A DNA stretch of 10,272 nucleotides from Bacillota bacterium (GTDB lineage: Bacteria > Bacillota > Dethiobacteria > DTU022 > JAAZDU01). Within the stretch, counting starts at the first letter, position 1; each line of letters starts with the position of its first letter. The notes under the pieces were generated by a model that saw nothing but the letters and a program-made list of their open reading frames with translations, was not told the DNA's origin and ran no database searches. The stretch covers positions 1-10,272 of the forward strand of contig JAAZDU010000248.1 of assembly GCA_012512665.1 (NCBI GenBank), written 5' to 3'. Shown here one piece after another: positions 1 through 6,706 of this stretch. A program made the translations under genes and the position numbers.

Positions 1-16
1 AATGTATTAATGACAT
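1..16 (-). CDS. 5' end of an unidentified gene running off the left edge
   Basis: On the minus strand an ATG at 16-14 opens a frame reading MSLIH before the window ends. A GGAGG ribosome binding site lies at 29-25, eight bases upstream, which is good spacing. A near-perfect palindrome sits just upstream of that. Together these suggest a real start, transcribed in the same direction as the enzyme cluster but behind an intrinsic terminator, so probably a separate unit. Five residues are too few to name a product. It could be a transporter or another pathway gene, or unrelated. Confidence 0.45.
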
Positions 17-29
17 AAGTTATACCTCC

Positions 30-61
30 GTGTTAGAACTCATATATATAGAGTTCGACAC
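30..61. promoter_or_regulatory. AT-centred palindrome upstream of the left-edge gene
   Basis: GAACTC at 36-41 and GAGTTC at 51-56 are perfect inverted arms around a nine-base alternating A/T centre. The symmetry extends outward to GTGT at 30-33 and ACAC at 58-61, with a one-base difference in the joining segment. It lies immediately upstream of the GGAGG of the left-edge gene. It could be a repressor operator overlapping an AT-rich -10 region (TATATA within the centre), or a 5' leader hairpin. No regulator can be assigned. Confidence 0.4.
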
Positions 62-147
62 GAAGTGAAAAAATCATTGTTGGTTTTGGAAAAAATATCA
101 AAAAAAATCCTTAACCGAACACGCATGATTGACTCTTCATAAACACA

Positions 148-375
148 CTAAAAAAAGCCTCCCTTGGATGGTAAGGGGCAATCCGGCGACAAGTTGAAAG
201 GTACTTGGATGCAACTGCCAAAATCTAAAGCTGCACGGTTGAGAGAGTTAGTTCCTGGAATGGTCAATAAAACAGCATATTCCATTTCTATCGTAATTCT
301 TTGTTTATCCAGCAGTCTGTCCACAAAGTAAATATTTTTGAGCTTTTCAAGCAAATATTTCCTGCTCACAACCAT
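148..375 (-). CDS. doubtful 75-residue ORF, possibly a gene remnant
   Basis: This frame encodes 75 residues beginning MVVSRKYLLEKL. I do not recognise the protein. The N-terminal half has a plausible amphipathic, charged composition, but no good ribosome binding site precedes the ATG. The last eight to ten residues (ending KGGFF) are encoded by the hairpin and T-tract of an intrinsic terminator, which is unusual for a functional gene. It is most likely a spurious frame or the tail of a decayed gene that once ended near the terminator. Confidence 0.18.
   Translation of the reverse strand: MVVSRKYLLEKLKNIYFVDRLLDKQRITIEMEYAVLLTIPGTNSLNRAALDFGSCIQVPFNLSPDCPLPSKGGFF
150..179 (-). terminator. intrinsic terminator on the minus strand
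   Basis: Read on the minus strand, GCCCCTT (179-173) pairs with AAGGGAGGC (165-157) across a seven-base loop, giving seven base pairs with a two-base bulge. Seven T residues (156-150) follow directly. This is a classic Rho-independent terminator pointing left. It is the first such structure I see downstream of the cluster's last stop codon at 680, about 500 bases away. It would separate the cluster from the left-edge gene. Confidence 0.75.
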
Positions 376-679
376 GTATCCAGGGCTCTTATCATCTTTA
401 TTTCAATATCATTTTGGAAGAGTTCGCAGCAAAGCAGAAATATTTTGACAGCTTTTGAATAAACGATCGATTCCACTGCAAAAAACCTTGGAAATTCGTG
501 CATTATGAGTTTTACCCCTATTAGCGAAAACAAATGATTATAGGGGCTCGTAATAGTGTTGGAGATACAATATAGTCTTTTTCAGACTGCGCACGTAGAA
601 TATGGTTTTTTGCAGTGGAATCATGGTCTTTATACAGTTAAAATTGCGGCTTTTGCATTTGACTTTTTTACTTTCGCAA
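376..679. other. intergenic stretch downstream of the cluster
   Basis: Apart from the inverted-repeat segment at 469-622, I see no supported gene here. The bases directly after the stop codon at 680 hold no terminator-like hairpin with a T-tract. Transcripts leaving the last cluster gene would probably cross this region and stop at the terminator near 150-179. Confidence 0.5.
469..622. repeat. 154-bp segment bounded by perfect 19-bp inverted repeats (MITE-like)
   Basis: GATTCCACTGCAAAAAACC at 469-487 is the exact reverse complement of 604-622. The 116 bases between the arms have no convincing reading frame. They contain a shorter inverted pair, CCCCTAT at 515-521 and ATAGGGG at 540-546. The layout resembles a miniature inverted-repeat element or an internally deleted insertion sequence. 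I could not identify a clear target-site duplication or place the ends in an IS family. It lies between the last gene of the cluster and its probable terminator. Confidence 0.6.
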
Positions 680-1501
680 CTAACCTAGACTTTCAATTAG
701 CGCTTGCAAATATTTAGTACCCTTCACAATCGCATCTTTCGGATCGTATTCTGTTCCCTCATACTCCATGTTTATATACCCATCATAGCCGGCTTTTTTC
801 ATAGCCCTGAGGCAGGGAAGGGGTTCAACTACACCCTCCCCTATCAAGGCGGGTTTGTAACACCTGCCATCCAAGCCTCTGGTCTTACCCTCTTCTACAA
901 CCTCCCAGTCCTTAAAATGAGCGTGGACTATATGGTCCTTTATTGCCCAAAATGCCTCGGCAGGGTCTTCTCCTGCCGTGTAAACGTTACCGTTGTCGTA
1001 AGTCACCTTCAAGCCTGGAACTGCAGCAGTTGCCTTCTTCATGTCCTCTGTGGTGATAAAAGGCGCTTGCGTTCCGTGGAAGTGCTCTACTGTCACTGTA
1101 ATCTTGTAAGGCTCAGCTAAAGATACTGCTTCTGCCAATTTTTCCAAGGCAAGCTCTTGGGTTAGTTCTCTACTCTGCCCGTCCATCCCTAATAGAGGAA
1201 GCATGATCTTATCGCTGCCGAGGATACTTGCTACTTCAAACCCTCGTTTGAGCTTCTCGGTGGCTTCGGCTCTTATGTCAGGGTCAGCGTGATGAATATG
1301 GGCAAAAAAGGTGTAGCAGACATTCTTAAGACCGTAGTCTGCAGTAACCTTCGCAACTTCTTTCGGGTCAAAATTATAAACAGTTACCCAATCAATTCCA
1401 TCTACCCCTATCTCTCTCGCCAGCTCACAGAGAGCCACCAAATCCGGCTCCTGACCCCAAGAACCGCGGGCTAAAGAGTAACTCATCAATGAAATCTTCA
1501 T
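680..1501 (-). CDS. sugar phosphate isomerase/epimerase family TIM-barrel protein
   Basis: This 273-residue protein belongs to the AP-endonuclease-2-like TIM-barrel superfamily, which includes sugar epimerases, hydroxypyruvate isomerase and inosose dehydratase. Expected metal-site motifs are in order: VEHFHG (Glu139), TYDNGN (Asp169), HAHFKD (His193/His195) and NMEYEG near Glu246. LIGEGVV at 219-225 is the usual substrate-side loop. The length is normal for single-domain members and there is no signal peptide, so it is cytosolic. The start is supported by AAGGAGG five to six bases upstream. It is the last gene of a tight three-gene set, 19 bases after the upstream aminotransferase. Exact chemistry (isomerisation, 3-epimerisation or dehydration) cannot be read from sequence; a keto sugar or inosose made or used by the neighbouring enzymes is the likely substrate. 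Confidence 0.88.
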   Translation of the reverse strand: MKISLMSYSLARGSWGQEPDLVALCELAREIGVDGIDWVTVYNFDPKEVAKVTADYGLKNVCYTFFAHIHHADPDIRAEATEKLKRGFEVASILGSDKIMLPLLGMDGQSRELTQELALEKLAEAVSLAEPYKITVTVEHFHGTQAPFITTEDMKKATAAVPGLKVTYDNGNVYTAGEDPAEAFWAIKDHIVHAHFKDWEVVEEGKTRGLDGRCYKPALIGEGVVEPLPCLRAMKKAGYDGYINMEYEGTEYDPKDAIVKGTKYLQALIESLG

Positions 1502-1520
1502 TATGGACCTCCTTGCACAA

Positions 1521-2780
1521 TCACTTGATCTGATCGATATTTTCCATGACTTTCCTGAAAGCTGCTGCTACGAGCTCCACAACACGAAGATCATTGGGCA
1601 GTCGCAAGGGGTTGGTCATTCCAGTGTGAGTATCGCAGTGCTTCCGCGCCATGGGATACTTCTCTGGCAAGTAATCCACCTCCCGGGCATGAGGACAGTG
1701 CCAAGGACAGCCCTTTCCATAGCCATCCTTCATCTGAAATACTGCCATCTCCGGCAGAATGAACCTCTGCCACACACCTGTCGCCACACCTTCAGCCCGC
1801 AGCGCCTCGATGATTTTGTACCGGAACTGGCTGGCATCGTGCTCATGACCTAAAGCTTTCATGTCGAAGCGAATGGTGTAATTGTAGCCGTTTGTCTCGC
1901 AGTTTTCTGGGAAGGTGGGGAGAATGAGATAAGGAACGTCTTTCAATAGCTCTGTGAGATATTGGGTGGTCTCCCGCTGGTGGGCCAGATAACTATCCAG
2001 CTTTTTCAGCTGCGCTCTGCCAAAAGCAGCGTTAAGATCCGAATTTCGATACATCCAGCCCATGGAATAGACATGATAGTCCCTATTTTGCATATCGGTG
2101 ATTGTTTCCCCAAAAGACCACAATGCCCGTGCTTTTTCAAGCATCTCTTCTGAATCTGTAACAAACATTCCGCCTTCGCCTGCGGAAAGACACTTGTTCT
2201 GGTTGAAGCTGAAAGCAGCGCAGTCTCCGATGGTGCCAACTTTCTTGCCGTTAAATTTTGCTCCATGAGCCTGGCAGGCATCCTCAATTACCTTCAGATT
2301 ATGCTTACGGGCTATGGCCATTATTTTATCCATCTGAGCCGGCAACCCGTGAAGGTGTACAACAATTATGGCTTTGGTTTTGGGAGAGATGGCCTCTTCG
2401 ATTTTGTCAGGATCGATGTTCATAGTGTCAAAATCGATATCTACAAAAACCGGAATGCAGTTGTGCTGCATCACACAAGTTGCAGAAGAGGACCATGAAT
2501 ACGCAGGGACAATAACCTCATCGCCTGTTCCGCAATCGCAGGCAACAAGACACATATGCAGTGCTGCTGTCCCAGAATTGGTTGTGATGGCGTATTTGTT
2601 GCCGTTCCAGGCAGCAAACTCTTCCTGAAAAGCTCCACAGTTCGGACCAAAGGCATGGTTGGTTCCCATTAGCGAATCCAATACCATTTTCTTATCAGTC
2701 TCGTCTACTGGAGGCCATTTTTTAATTGTCCCCTCTGGAATTAACCTCTTCCCACCGTTAATTGCCAATTTCTCAGCCAT
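1521..2780 (-). CDS. DegT/DnrJ/EryC1/StrS family PLP aminotransferase (first copy)
   Basis: This 419-residue fold-type I PLP enzyme is predicted to exchange a keto group for an amino group on a sugar or cyclitol. NSGTAAL (68-74) is the phosphate-binding turn. Asp167 in IEDACQAHG contacts the pyridine nitrogen. The catalytic lysine is Lys196 in SFNQNK, followed by GEGG (201-204). The (Q/N)NK-x4-GEGG form resembles the glutamine:scyllo-inosose aminotransferase (StsC)/AHBA synthase branch, from remembered motifs rather than a search. YRNSDLNAAFGRAQL (244-258) is the usual segment near the dimer interface. GGAGGGG lies upstream at normal spacing and the gene starts 18 bases after the ceramidase-like gene. 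Such enzymes are mostly biosynthetic, but transamination is reversible, so deamination in a catabolic pathway is possible. Confidence 0.92.
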   Translation of the reverse strand: MAEKLAINGGKRLIPEGTIKKWPPVDETDKKMVLDSLMGTNHAFGPNCGAFQEEFAAWNGNKYAITTNSGTAALHMCLVACDCGTGDEVIVPAYSWSSSATCVMQHNCIPVFVDIDFDTMNIDPDKIEEAISPKTKAIIVVHLHGLPAQMDKIMAIARKHNLKVIEDACQAHGAKFNGKKVGTIGDCAAFSFNQNKCLSAGEGGMFVTDSEEMLEKARALWSFGETITDMQNRDYHVYSMGWMYRNSDLNAAFGRAQLKKLDSYLAHQRETTQYLTELLKDVPYLILPTFPENCETNGYNYTIRFDMKALGHEHDASQFRYKIIEALRAEGVATGVWQRFILPEMAVFQMKDGYGKGCPWHCPHAREVDYLPEKYPMARKHCDTHTGMTNPLRLPNDLRVVELVAAAFRKVMENIDQIK

Positions 2781-2798
2781 TTTTACACCCCTCCATAG

Positions 2799-4301
2799 TT
2801 ATGTTTCTGTGTGGATCTGTTTCAAAATCTCCACTGTTCTATCTACAAGCTCCTGCCCGCCTTTGGGACTGACAAGGTTGCAATACATGCTTGCACTGTA
2901 ACCGCGTCCCTCTTCACCGCGAGCAGTGCACAAATAAGTGCCACCGTCTGGACCGGGCTGTCCAGCCAGCTGTATAACGAAGGTCTGCATAAAAGGACTG
3001 CGGGCTTGGATCCGGTGCATGTAATCCGTATAGAGTTCAAACCGATTAGAAGCAAAAGCAACATCACCAATCCGCACAACGTGCAGCTCCATGGGCAATT
3101 TGGGCTGTTCTTTCTGTTCGTGGTAGCGTTCGATGATGCGGCGGTAGCGATTGCGCTTCGAGACTAAAATAGAGTTGCGACGCAGCCTTTCCTTGGGCGA
3201 TCCTTCTGCAACGAAGCTCTCTTTCTCCAGCTCCTCTAAGCCCTTTTTTGCAATAGCATACTCCTCGTCTGAAATCAGGCGCTTGGAAAGCTCTACAGTT
3301 TCCACAACGTGTCGCAATGGCAGGGAGGTATAAATCTCTTTTTTCGCCCAGCTGTACACCTCGTCGAAGCATTGGGCAATACGCTCTGCTATATCACGAC
3401 GAGCTGCAATCTCGGTTCCTATGTCCCCGTACTTAAGACGAAAGCGACGCTCTTGTGCCTTGTTGTAATGCAGGATCCGGGGCGAAACGTCTCCTGCTGC
3501 AGCGCATTGCGGCAGGAGAAAGAGCTCCCCGTATTTTGCTCTGATTGCGGTGCGCACATCATGCCAAAAGTCTGCTGAAATTCTGTATTCGTGCTCAGAA
3601 TTCTGAGATGGACAGGCCACATTCACGATGGCACCTGTCAGCTGCTGCTGGGAATCGAAGGTAAACAAGAGATTTACGAAATGGTCTGCTCCTGCCTCAT
3701 AGTGGCTGAATTGAGGGTCATCTGTGTTGCCATACATCCGCGCGTGGCCATCAACTCGGCTGGTGGAGTTGACGACGGCATCAGGCCGCTTCGATACATC
3801 GTCAAAATAAACAACCCGGCGGTTGTGGCCTACAACTGCGTAGCCATAGCCGTAAGCAATGCCGCCAGGCTTGCGGCTAACATAGGCCTCGTAAATAGCA
3901 TCTGAGGCCTGCTCCACAAGAAATCTGCGGTATTCATCTGAGGAGGCGACTTCTATCCCGTCAAAAGGTGGCTGCTCTTCTACAAAAAAGTGTTCAGATA
4001 TGAGGCCAGGTGCCGTGTGAGTGTGGGTAGCGTGCATTAAAATCTTCTCTACAGGAATCTCCTTATTTTTCTGCTTCACTGCCGCCCGCACTTCATCTAG
4101 CAGATGTGAACGAATGACACAGAGATCTGCTGAGAGAAAAATCACACAATCTTCGCCACTTTCGATCACCAAAGCGGTGACAGTCACAGGATCTATAACT
4201 CCTTCAGAAATACGCATGTGAAACTGCCCTGGGATGTTTACAGGCTTATTGGTAGTTACATCCCGCGATGCCCACCCGATAAGCAGCTGCTGTTTGCCCA
4301 T
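2799..4301 (-). CDS. neutral/alkaline ceramidase-like hydrolase (N-terminal domain only)
   Basis: This 500-residue protein resembles the catalytic domain of neutral ceramidases, zinc amidases that hydrolyse N-acyl bonds. HATHTHTAPG (90-99) matches the family's zinc-binding ATHTHSGPG motif. GDVSP (270-274) matches the segment holding the proposed nucleophilic serine (Ser273 here). Glu422 in the SNRFELYTDY segment could be the later zinc-ligand Glu. The usual Ala-Val-His-Pro-Thr segment instead reads VACPSQ (228-233), so an expected zinc His is Cys230. There is no signal peptide, and the protein is shorter than secreted ceramidases of about 650-780 residues, lacking their C-terminal Ig-like domain. 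It is therefore probably cytosolic. GAGGGGAG supports the start. As first gene of a three-gene set with an aminotransferase, it may deacylate an N-acylated amino sugar or cyclitol rather than a sphingolipid; this is inference. Confidence 0.75.
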   Translation of the reverse strand: MGKQQLLIGWASRDVTTNKPVNIPGQFHMRISEGVIDPVTVTALVIESGEDCVIFLSADLCVIRSHLLDEVRAAVKQKNKEIPVEKILMHATHTHTAPGLISEHFFVEEQPPFDGIEVASSDEYRRFLVEQASDAIYEAYVSRKPGGIAYGYGYAVVGHNRRVVYFDDVSKRPDAVVNSTSRVDGHARMYGNTDDPQFSHYEAGADHFVNLLFTFDSQQQLTGAIVNVACPSQNSEHEYRISADFWHDVRTAIRAKYGELFLLPQCAAAGDVSPRILHYNKAQERRFRLKYGDIGTEIAARRDIAERIAQCFDEVYSWAKKEIYTSLPLRHVVETVELSKRLISDEEYAIAKKGLEELEKESFVAEGSPKERLRRNSILVSKRNRYRRIIERYHEQKEQPKLPMELHVVRIGDVAFASNRFELYTDYMHRIQARSPFMQTFVIQLAGQPGPDGGTYLCTARGEEGRGYSASMYCNLVSPKGGQELVDRTVEILKQIHTET

Positions 4302-4667
4302 AAGCTCTCCCCTCTCAAAATAATTTTTTGAACTTTCCGTTCCTAAACTGCTGCCAACAATTTAGTCGTGCTAATCTCCGCTTTGGATTGACTCTACATC
4401 TCATCCACATATTGAAATCTGAAATAGCTTTACTGCTTTGAGATAAAAGTGTTTGATGCTGTCAGTTCTGGATAAGCATGCAGATGTTTTAAGGATATTT
4501 CCCCATACACTCTGTAACGCTTGGGCTTAAAATATCTTCGCCCAGGTATGAGAAAATCACAGCGCTTGCTTGTGGATGGGTATGTTCATAGAGCGCTTGT
4601 GATTCTCCCCCTCAAAAAGAATACCTGTTTTTACATTTTTTATAAAGCTGTATTACCACATCTCAGG
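4302..4667. other. 366-base gap between the two enzyme gene sets
   Basis: No convincing gene is seen on either strand; reading frames here are short and lack ribosome binding sites. It separates the dehydrogenase stop codon from the ceramidase-like gene, whereas spacing is tight (5 to 63 bases, or overlapping) within each set. A second promoter or processing site is therefore likely. It contains the imperfect hairpin at 4550-4607, a smaller inverted pair TGGGC (4522-4526) and GCCCA (4540-4544), and a 6+6 palindrome TCAAAA/TTTTGA at 4315-4331 just ahead of the ribosome binding site of the downstream gene. No clear -35/-10 pair and no recognised riboswitch were found. Confidence 0.55.
4550..4607. 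repeat. long imperfect inverted repeat in the inter-operon gap
   Basis: GAGA-AA-TCAC-AGCGCT at 4550-4566 pairs with AGCGCT-T-GTGA-TCTC at 4592-4607, about 15 base pairs with a single-base and a two-base bulge, across a loop of about 25 bases. There is no T-tract after the stem on either strand, so it is not a typical intrinsic terminator. It may be an mRNA processing or stability element, an attenuator, or a protein binding site. Confidence 0.5.
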
Positions 4668-5822
4668 TTAGCTTCTCACCGACACCCAAGTCCCTTTCTC
4701 TTTAGAGGCCAACGCTGCTTCTAAAATCAACATCCCCCTGTGGCCTGCTTCAAAATCGGGAAAATTATATTCGGTGAAGCTTTGATCGTTCTTGCTCTCC
4801 AAATAACTGTAATAGTCAGCAAACAAATTATAAATTGCATCATGATAACCCATAGGGTGCCCTGAAGGTAAACGTGCATAGCGTCTTGTCTTTTCATCTT
4901 GCAGCAGCGGAGATTCAAAGAAAAGCTCATTTGCCTTATCCCTGTGTCCAAGCCACAGTTCACTAGGGCGCTCATGCCGCCAAGCTAACGAGGACTTGGA
5001 ACCGTACACCTCGATTTCAATATCGCATTTTCTGCCTGCAGCAAGTTCTGAGGTTACAAACGTTCCCCGGGCGCCATTTTCAAACCTCAAAAGCAAAGAA
5101 CCGTAATCTTCGAGAGAAATTGACATTTCTTTGAAATTGGTTGTCTCCGTTTTACTGAAGGTAAGCACTTCTCCGTCTTGAGGCTTCCTGCGTACTGGAA
5201 GAGTAGTTCGGTAGTCTGCAAAAACTTCCGTTATTTTAAGTCCTGTAATAAACTCCGCCAAATCACACCAATGGCTCCCCAGATCTGCTAAGATATTAGA
5301 GCTGCCTGCCAAATCAGGCTCTAAACGCCATGAGTAGTCTGTATCGTAAAGAAGCCAATCCTGAAGGTAGTGGCCTAAGACATTGTATATTACCCCCAGT
5401 TCCCCTTTGGCAATCCGCGCGCGGGCTTCCTGAACAACAGGATAATAGCGGTAGCAGAAATTGACAGCGCATCTTGTTTTCCGCTCTTTCGCAAGCCTTA
5501 AAAGCTCACCTGACTCCTTCGATGAAAGGGCTAAAGGCTTTTCTGTCAAGACCTCCTTGCCTGCAAGCAAAGCTGCTTTGTTCAACGGGAAATGTTCGCG
5601 ATTAGGAGTACAATTGTGGATCACATCAACTGTTGGATCTCCAAGTACGCTTTCGCTGTCTGGATAGTGAGTAACACCATATTGTTCAGCAACGCTTTTA
5701 GCCAGGTCTTGGTTCTTATCTACCACACCAACAAGCTCGACATTAGGCAGCTTTCTCAGCTCGCGGATGTGTACCAGTCCAATATAACCGACGCCAATTA
5801 CAACCACCCGGTGCTTTTTCAT
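4668..5822 (-). CDS. Gfo/Idh/MocA family NAD(P)-dependent dehydrogenase
   Basis: This 384-residue oxidoreductase is predicted to oxidise a sugar or cyclitol hydroxyl to a ketone, or run in reverse. The N-terminal Rossmann fold shows GVGYIG (10-15) for dinucleotide binding. Asp35 at the end of the second strand suggests an NAD preference. EKP (94-96) is the family signature lysine motif. The catalytic Asp-x3-His is Asp180 and His184 in LADLGSHWCDL. The segment QDWLLYDTDYSWRL (154-167) resembles levoglucosan-dehydrogenase-like members, from memory only. No signal peptide is present. It is the last gene of the upstream set, five bases after the IolE-like gene, with GAGGT overlapping that gene's end as ribosome binding site. 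It probably supplies the keto substrate for, or reduces the keto product of, the aminotransferases. Confidence 0.9.
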   Translation of the reverse strand: MKKHRVVVIGVGYIGLVHIRELRKLPNVELVGVVDKNQDLAKSVAEQYGVTHYPDSESVLGDPTVDVIHNCTPNREHFPLNKAALLAGKEVLTEKPLALSSKESGELLRLAKERKTRCAVNFCYRYYPVVQEARARIAKGELGVIYNVLGHYLQDWLLYDTDYSWRLEPDLAGSSNILADLGSHWCDLAEFITGLKITEVFADYRTTLPVRRKPQDGEVLTFSKTETTNFKEMSISLEDYGSLLLRFENGARGTFVTSELAAGRKCDIEIEVYGSKSSLAWRHERPSELWLGHRDKANELFFESPLLQDEKTRRYARLPSGHPMGYHDAIYNLFADYYSYLESKNDQSFTEYNFPDFEAGHRGMLILEAALASKEKGTWVSVRS

Positions 5823-5827
5823 GGCAA

Positions 5828-6643
5828 CTAACCTCGCTTGTAATAGTGAGCTTGCATGAAATCCATATTTATTTGGGCACTGTGGGAATTGTTAGTGCGG
5901 GAGCAATCCAGCTCAAGTGTCAGATAGCCATCATAACCCACATCGTCTAAAACCTTGAAAATTGGTTCAAAGTCTATATCTCCTTCTCCCAACTCCATAA
6001 AATTGCCGTAAACCTCAAAGCCGTGTCTGTCATCAGTAGTTTCGAGCTCTTCTGCTTTTTTCAAATCTTTTAAATGCACAAAAGCTATTCGCTCGGCATA
6101 GCGAGCAAAAATTTCCACCGGCTCGCATCTGCCTGCTACCAAGTGCGCTGTATCCGGGCCAAAAGCAATCTTTTTAGGATCTACACTCTGCATTATATAA
6201 TCGATCTCATCCTCATACATCACCCGCGTTCCATGATGAGGATGGACACAAGGTAAAATTCCGTAAGGTTCAGCCAGTTCTCCCCAATGATTGATCAGCT
6301 CCAAAACTTCGCCAAGGCTTATATCCACTTTTCGATTTGGTGCCTGCACGCTCATCCGCTTAACCCCTAGTTCTGCCATAAAATCCAATTTGCGTTTGAG
6401 TCGCTCGGAATCCTCTTTAAAATCACCTTTCTGCCAAAAATAAAAGCTAACAGGCCAAACATCGTATTCAGCTACGACTTCCTTAAACGCTTTGGCATTG
6501 TTATCGAAAAGGTCGATGGCGCTTTCAACGCTTTCAAAAGCGCTGTAGCCAATGCTTTTTACATCCTTCAGTGCTTGTATCATCTGGTCCTTCTCTTTTA
6601 AACCCCAAGGCCAGATGGCATAGGCAAGTTTTGCTTTTCTCAT
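5828..6643 (-). CDS. IolE-like sugar isomerase/dehydratase (TIM barrel)
   Basis: This 271-residue protein is a second small AP-endonuclease-2-like TIM-barrel enzyme, clearly diverged from the one at the low end of the cluster. HPHHGT (134-139), PDTAHL (163-168), VHLKD (189-193), ELGEGDIDF (217-225) and LTLELD (241-246) match the pattern of inosose dehydratase (IolE) and related sugar epimerases. The His-rich HPHHGT replaces the EHFHG of the other copy, so substrate or chemistry probably differs. The start is supported by GGGGGAG eight bases upstream, and the frame ends five bases before the dehydrogenase start, implying coupled translation. Dehydration of an inosose-like ketone is one possibility; 3-keto-sugar epimerisation or isomerisation is another. 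Confidence 0.85.
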   Translation of the reverse strand: MRKAKLAYAIWPWGLKEKDQMIQALKDVKSIGYSAFESVESAIDLFDNNAKAFKEVVAEYDVWPVSFYFWQKGDFKEDSERLKRKLDFMAELGVKRMSVQAPNRKVDISLGEVLELINHWGELAEPYGILPCVHPHHGTRVMYEDEIDYIMQSVDPKKIAFGPDTAHLVAGRCEPVEIFARYAERIAFVHLKDLKKAEELETTDDRHGFEVYGNFMELGEGDIDFEPIFKVLDDVGYDGYLTLELDCSRTNNSHSAQINMDFMQAHYYKRG

Positions 6644-6706
6644 CTCTCCGTCTCCCCCATACTATTTTGAAAATTGTTCGCAAAGCTGTTGAGCAACTCT
6701 AAAAAA

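Noticed and set aside
704..1120. 138-residue plus-strand frame antisense to the first isomerase gene
   Set aside because: It lies opposite a gene with clear family motifs, has no ribosome binding site, and its Cys/aromatic-rich product resembles no known family.
3591..3905. 104-residue plus-strand frame inside the ceramidase-like gene region
   Set aside because: It is a shadow of the minus-strand gene, which carries recognisable motifs through this segment.
4550..4607. Hairpin read as an intrinsic terminator for the dehydrogenase gene
   Set aside because: The stem is bulged with a long loop, and no T-tract follows on the minus strand.
4521..4724. 67-residue plus-strand frame across the inter-operon gap
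   Set aside because: It has no ribosome binding site or recognisable sequence, runs into the dehydrogenase gene on the opposite strand, and covers the hairpin.
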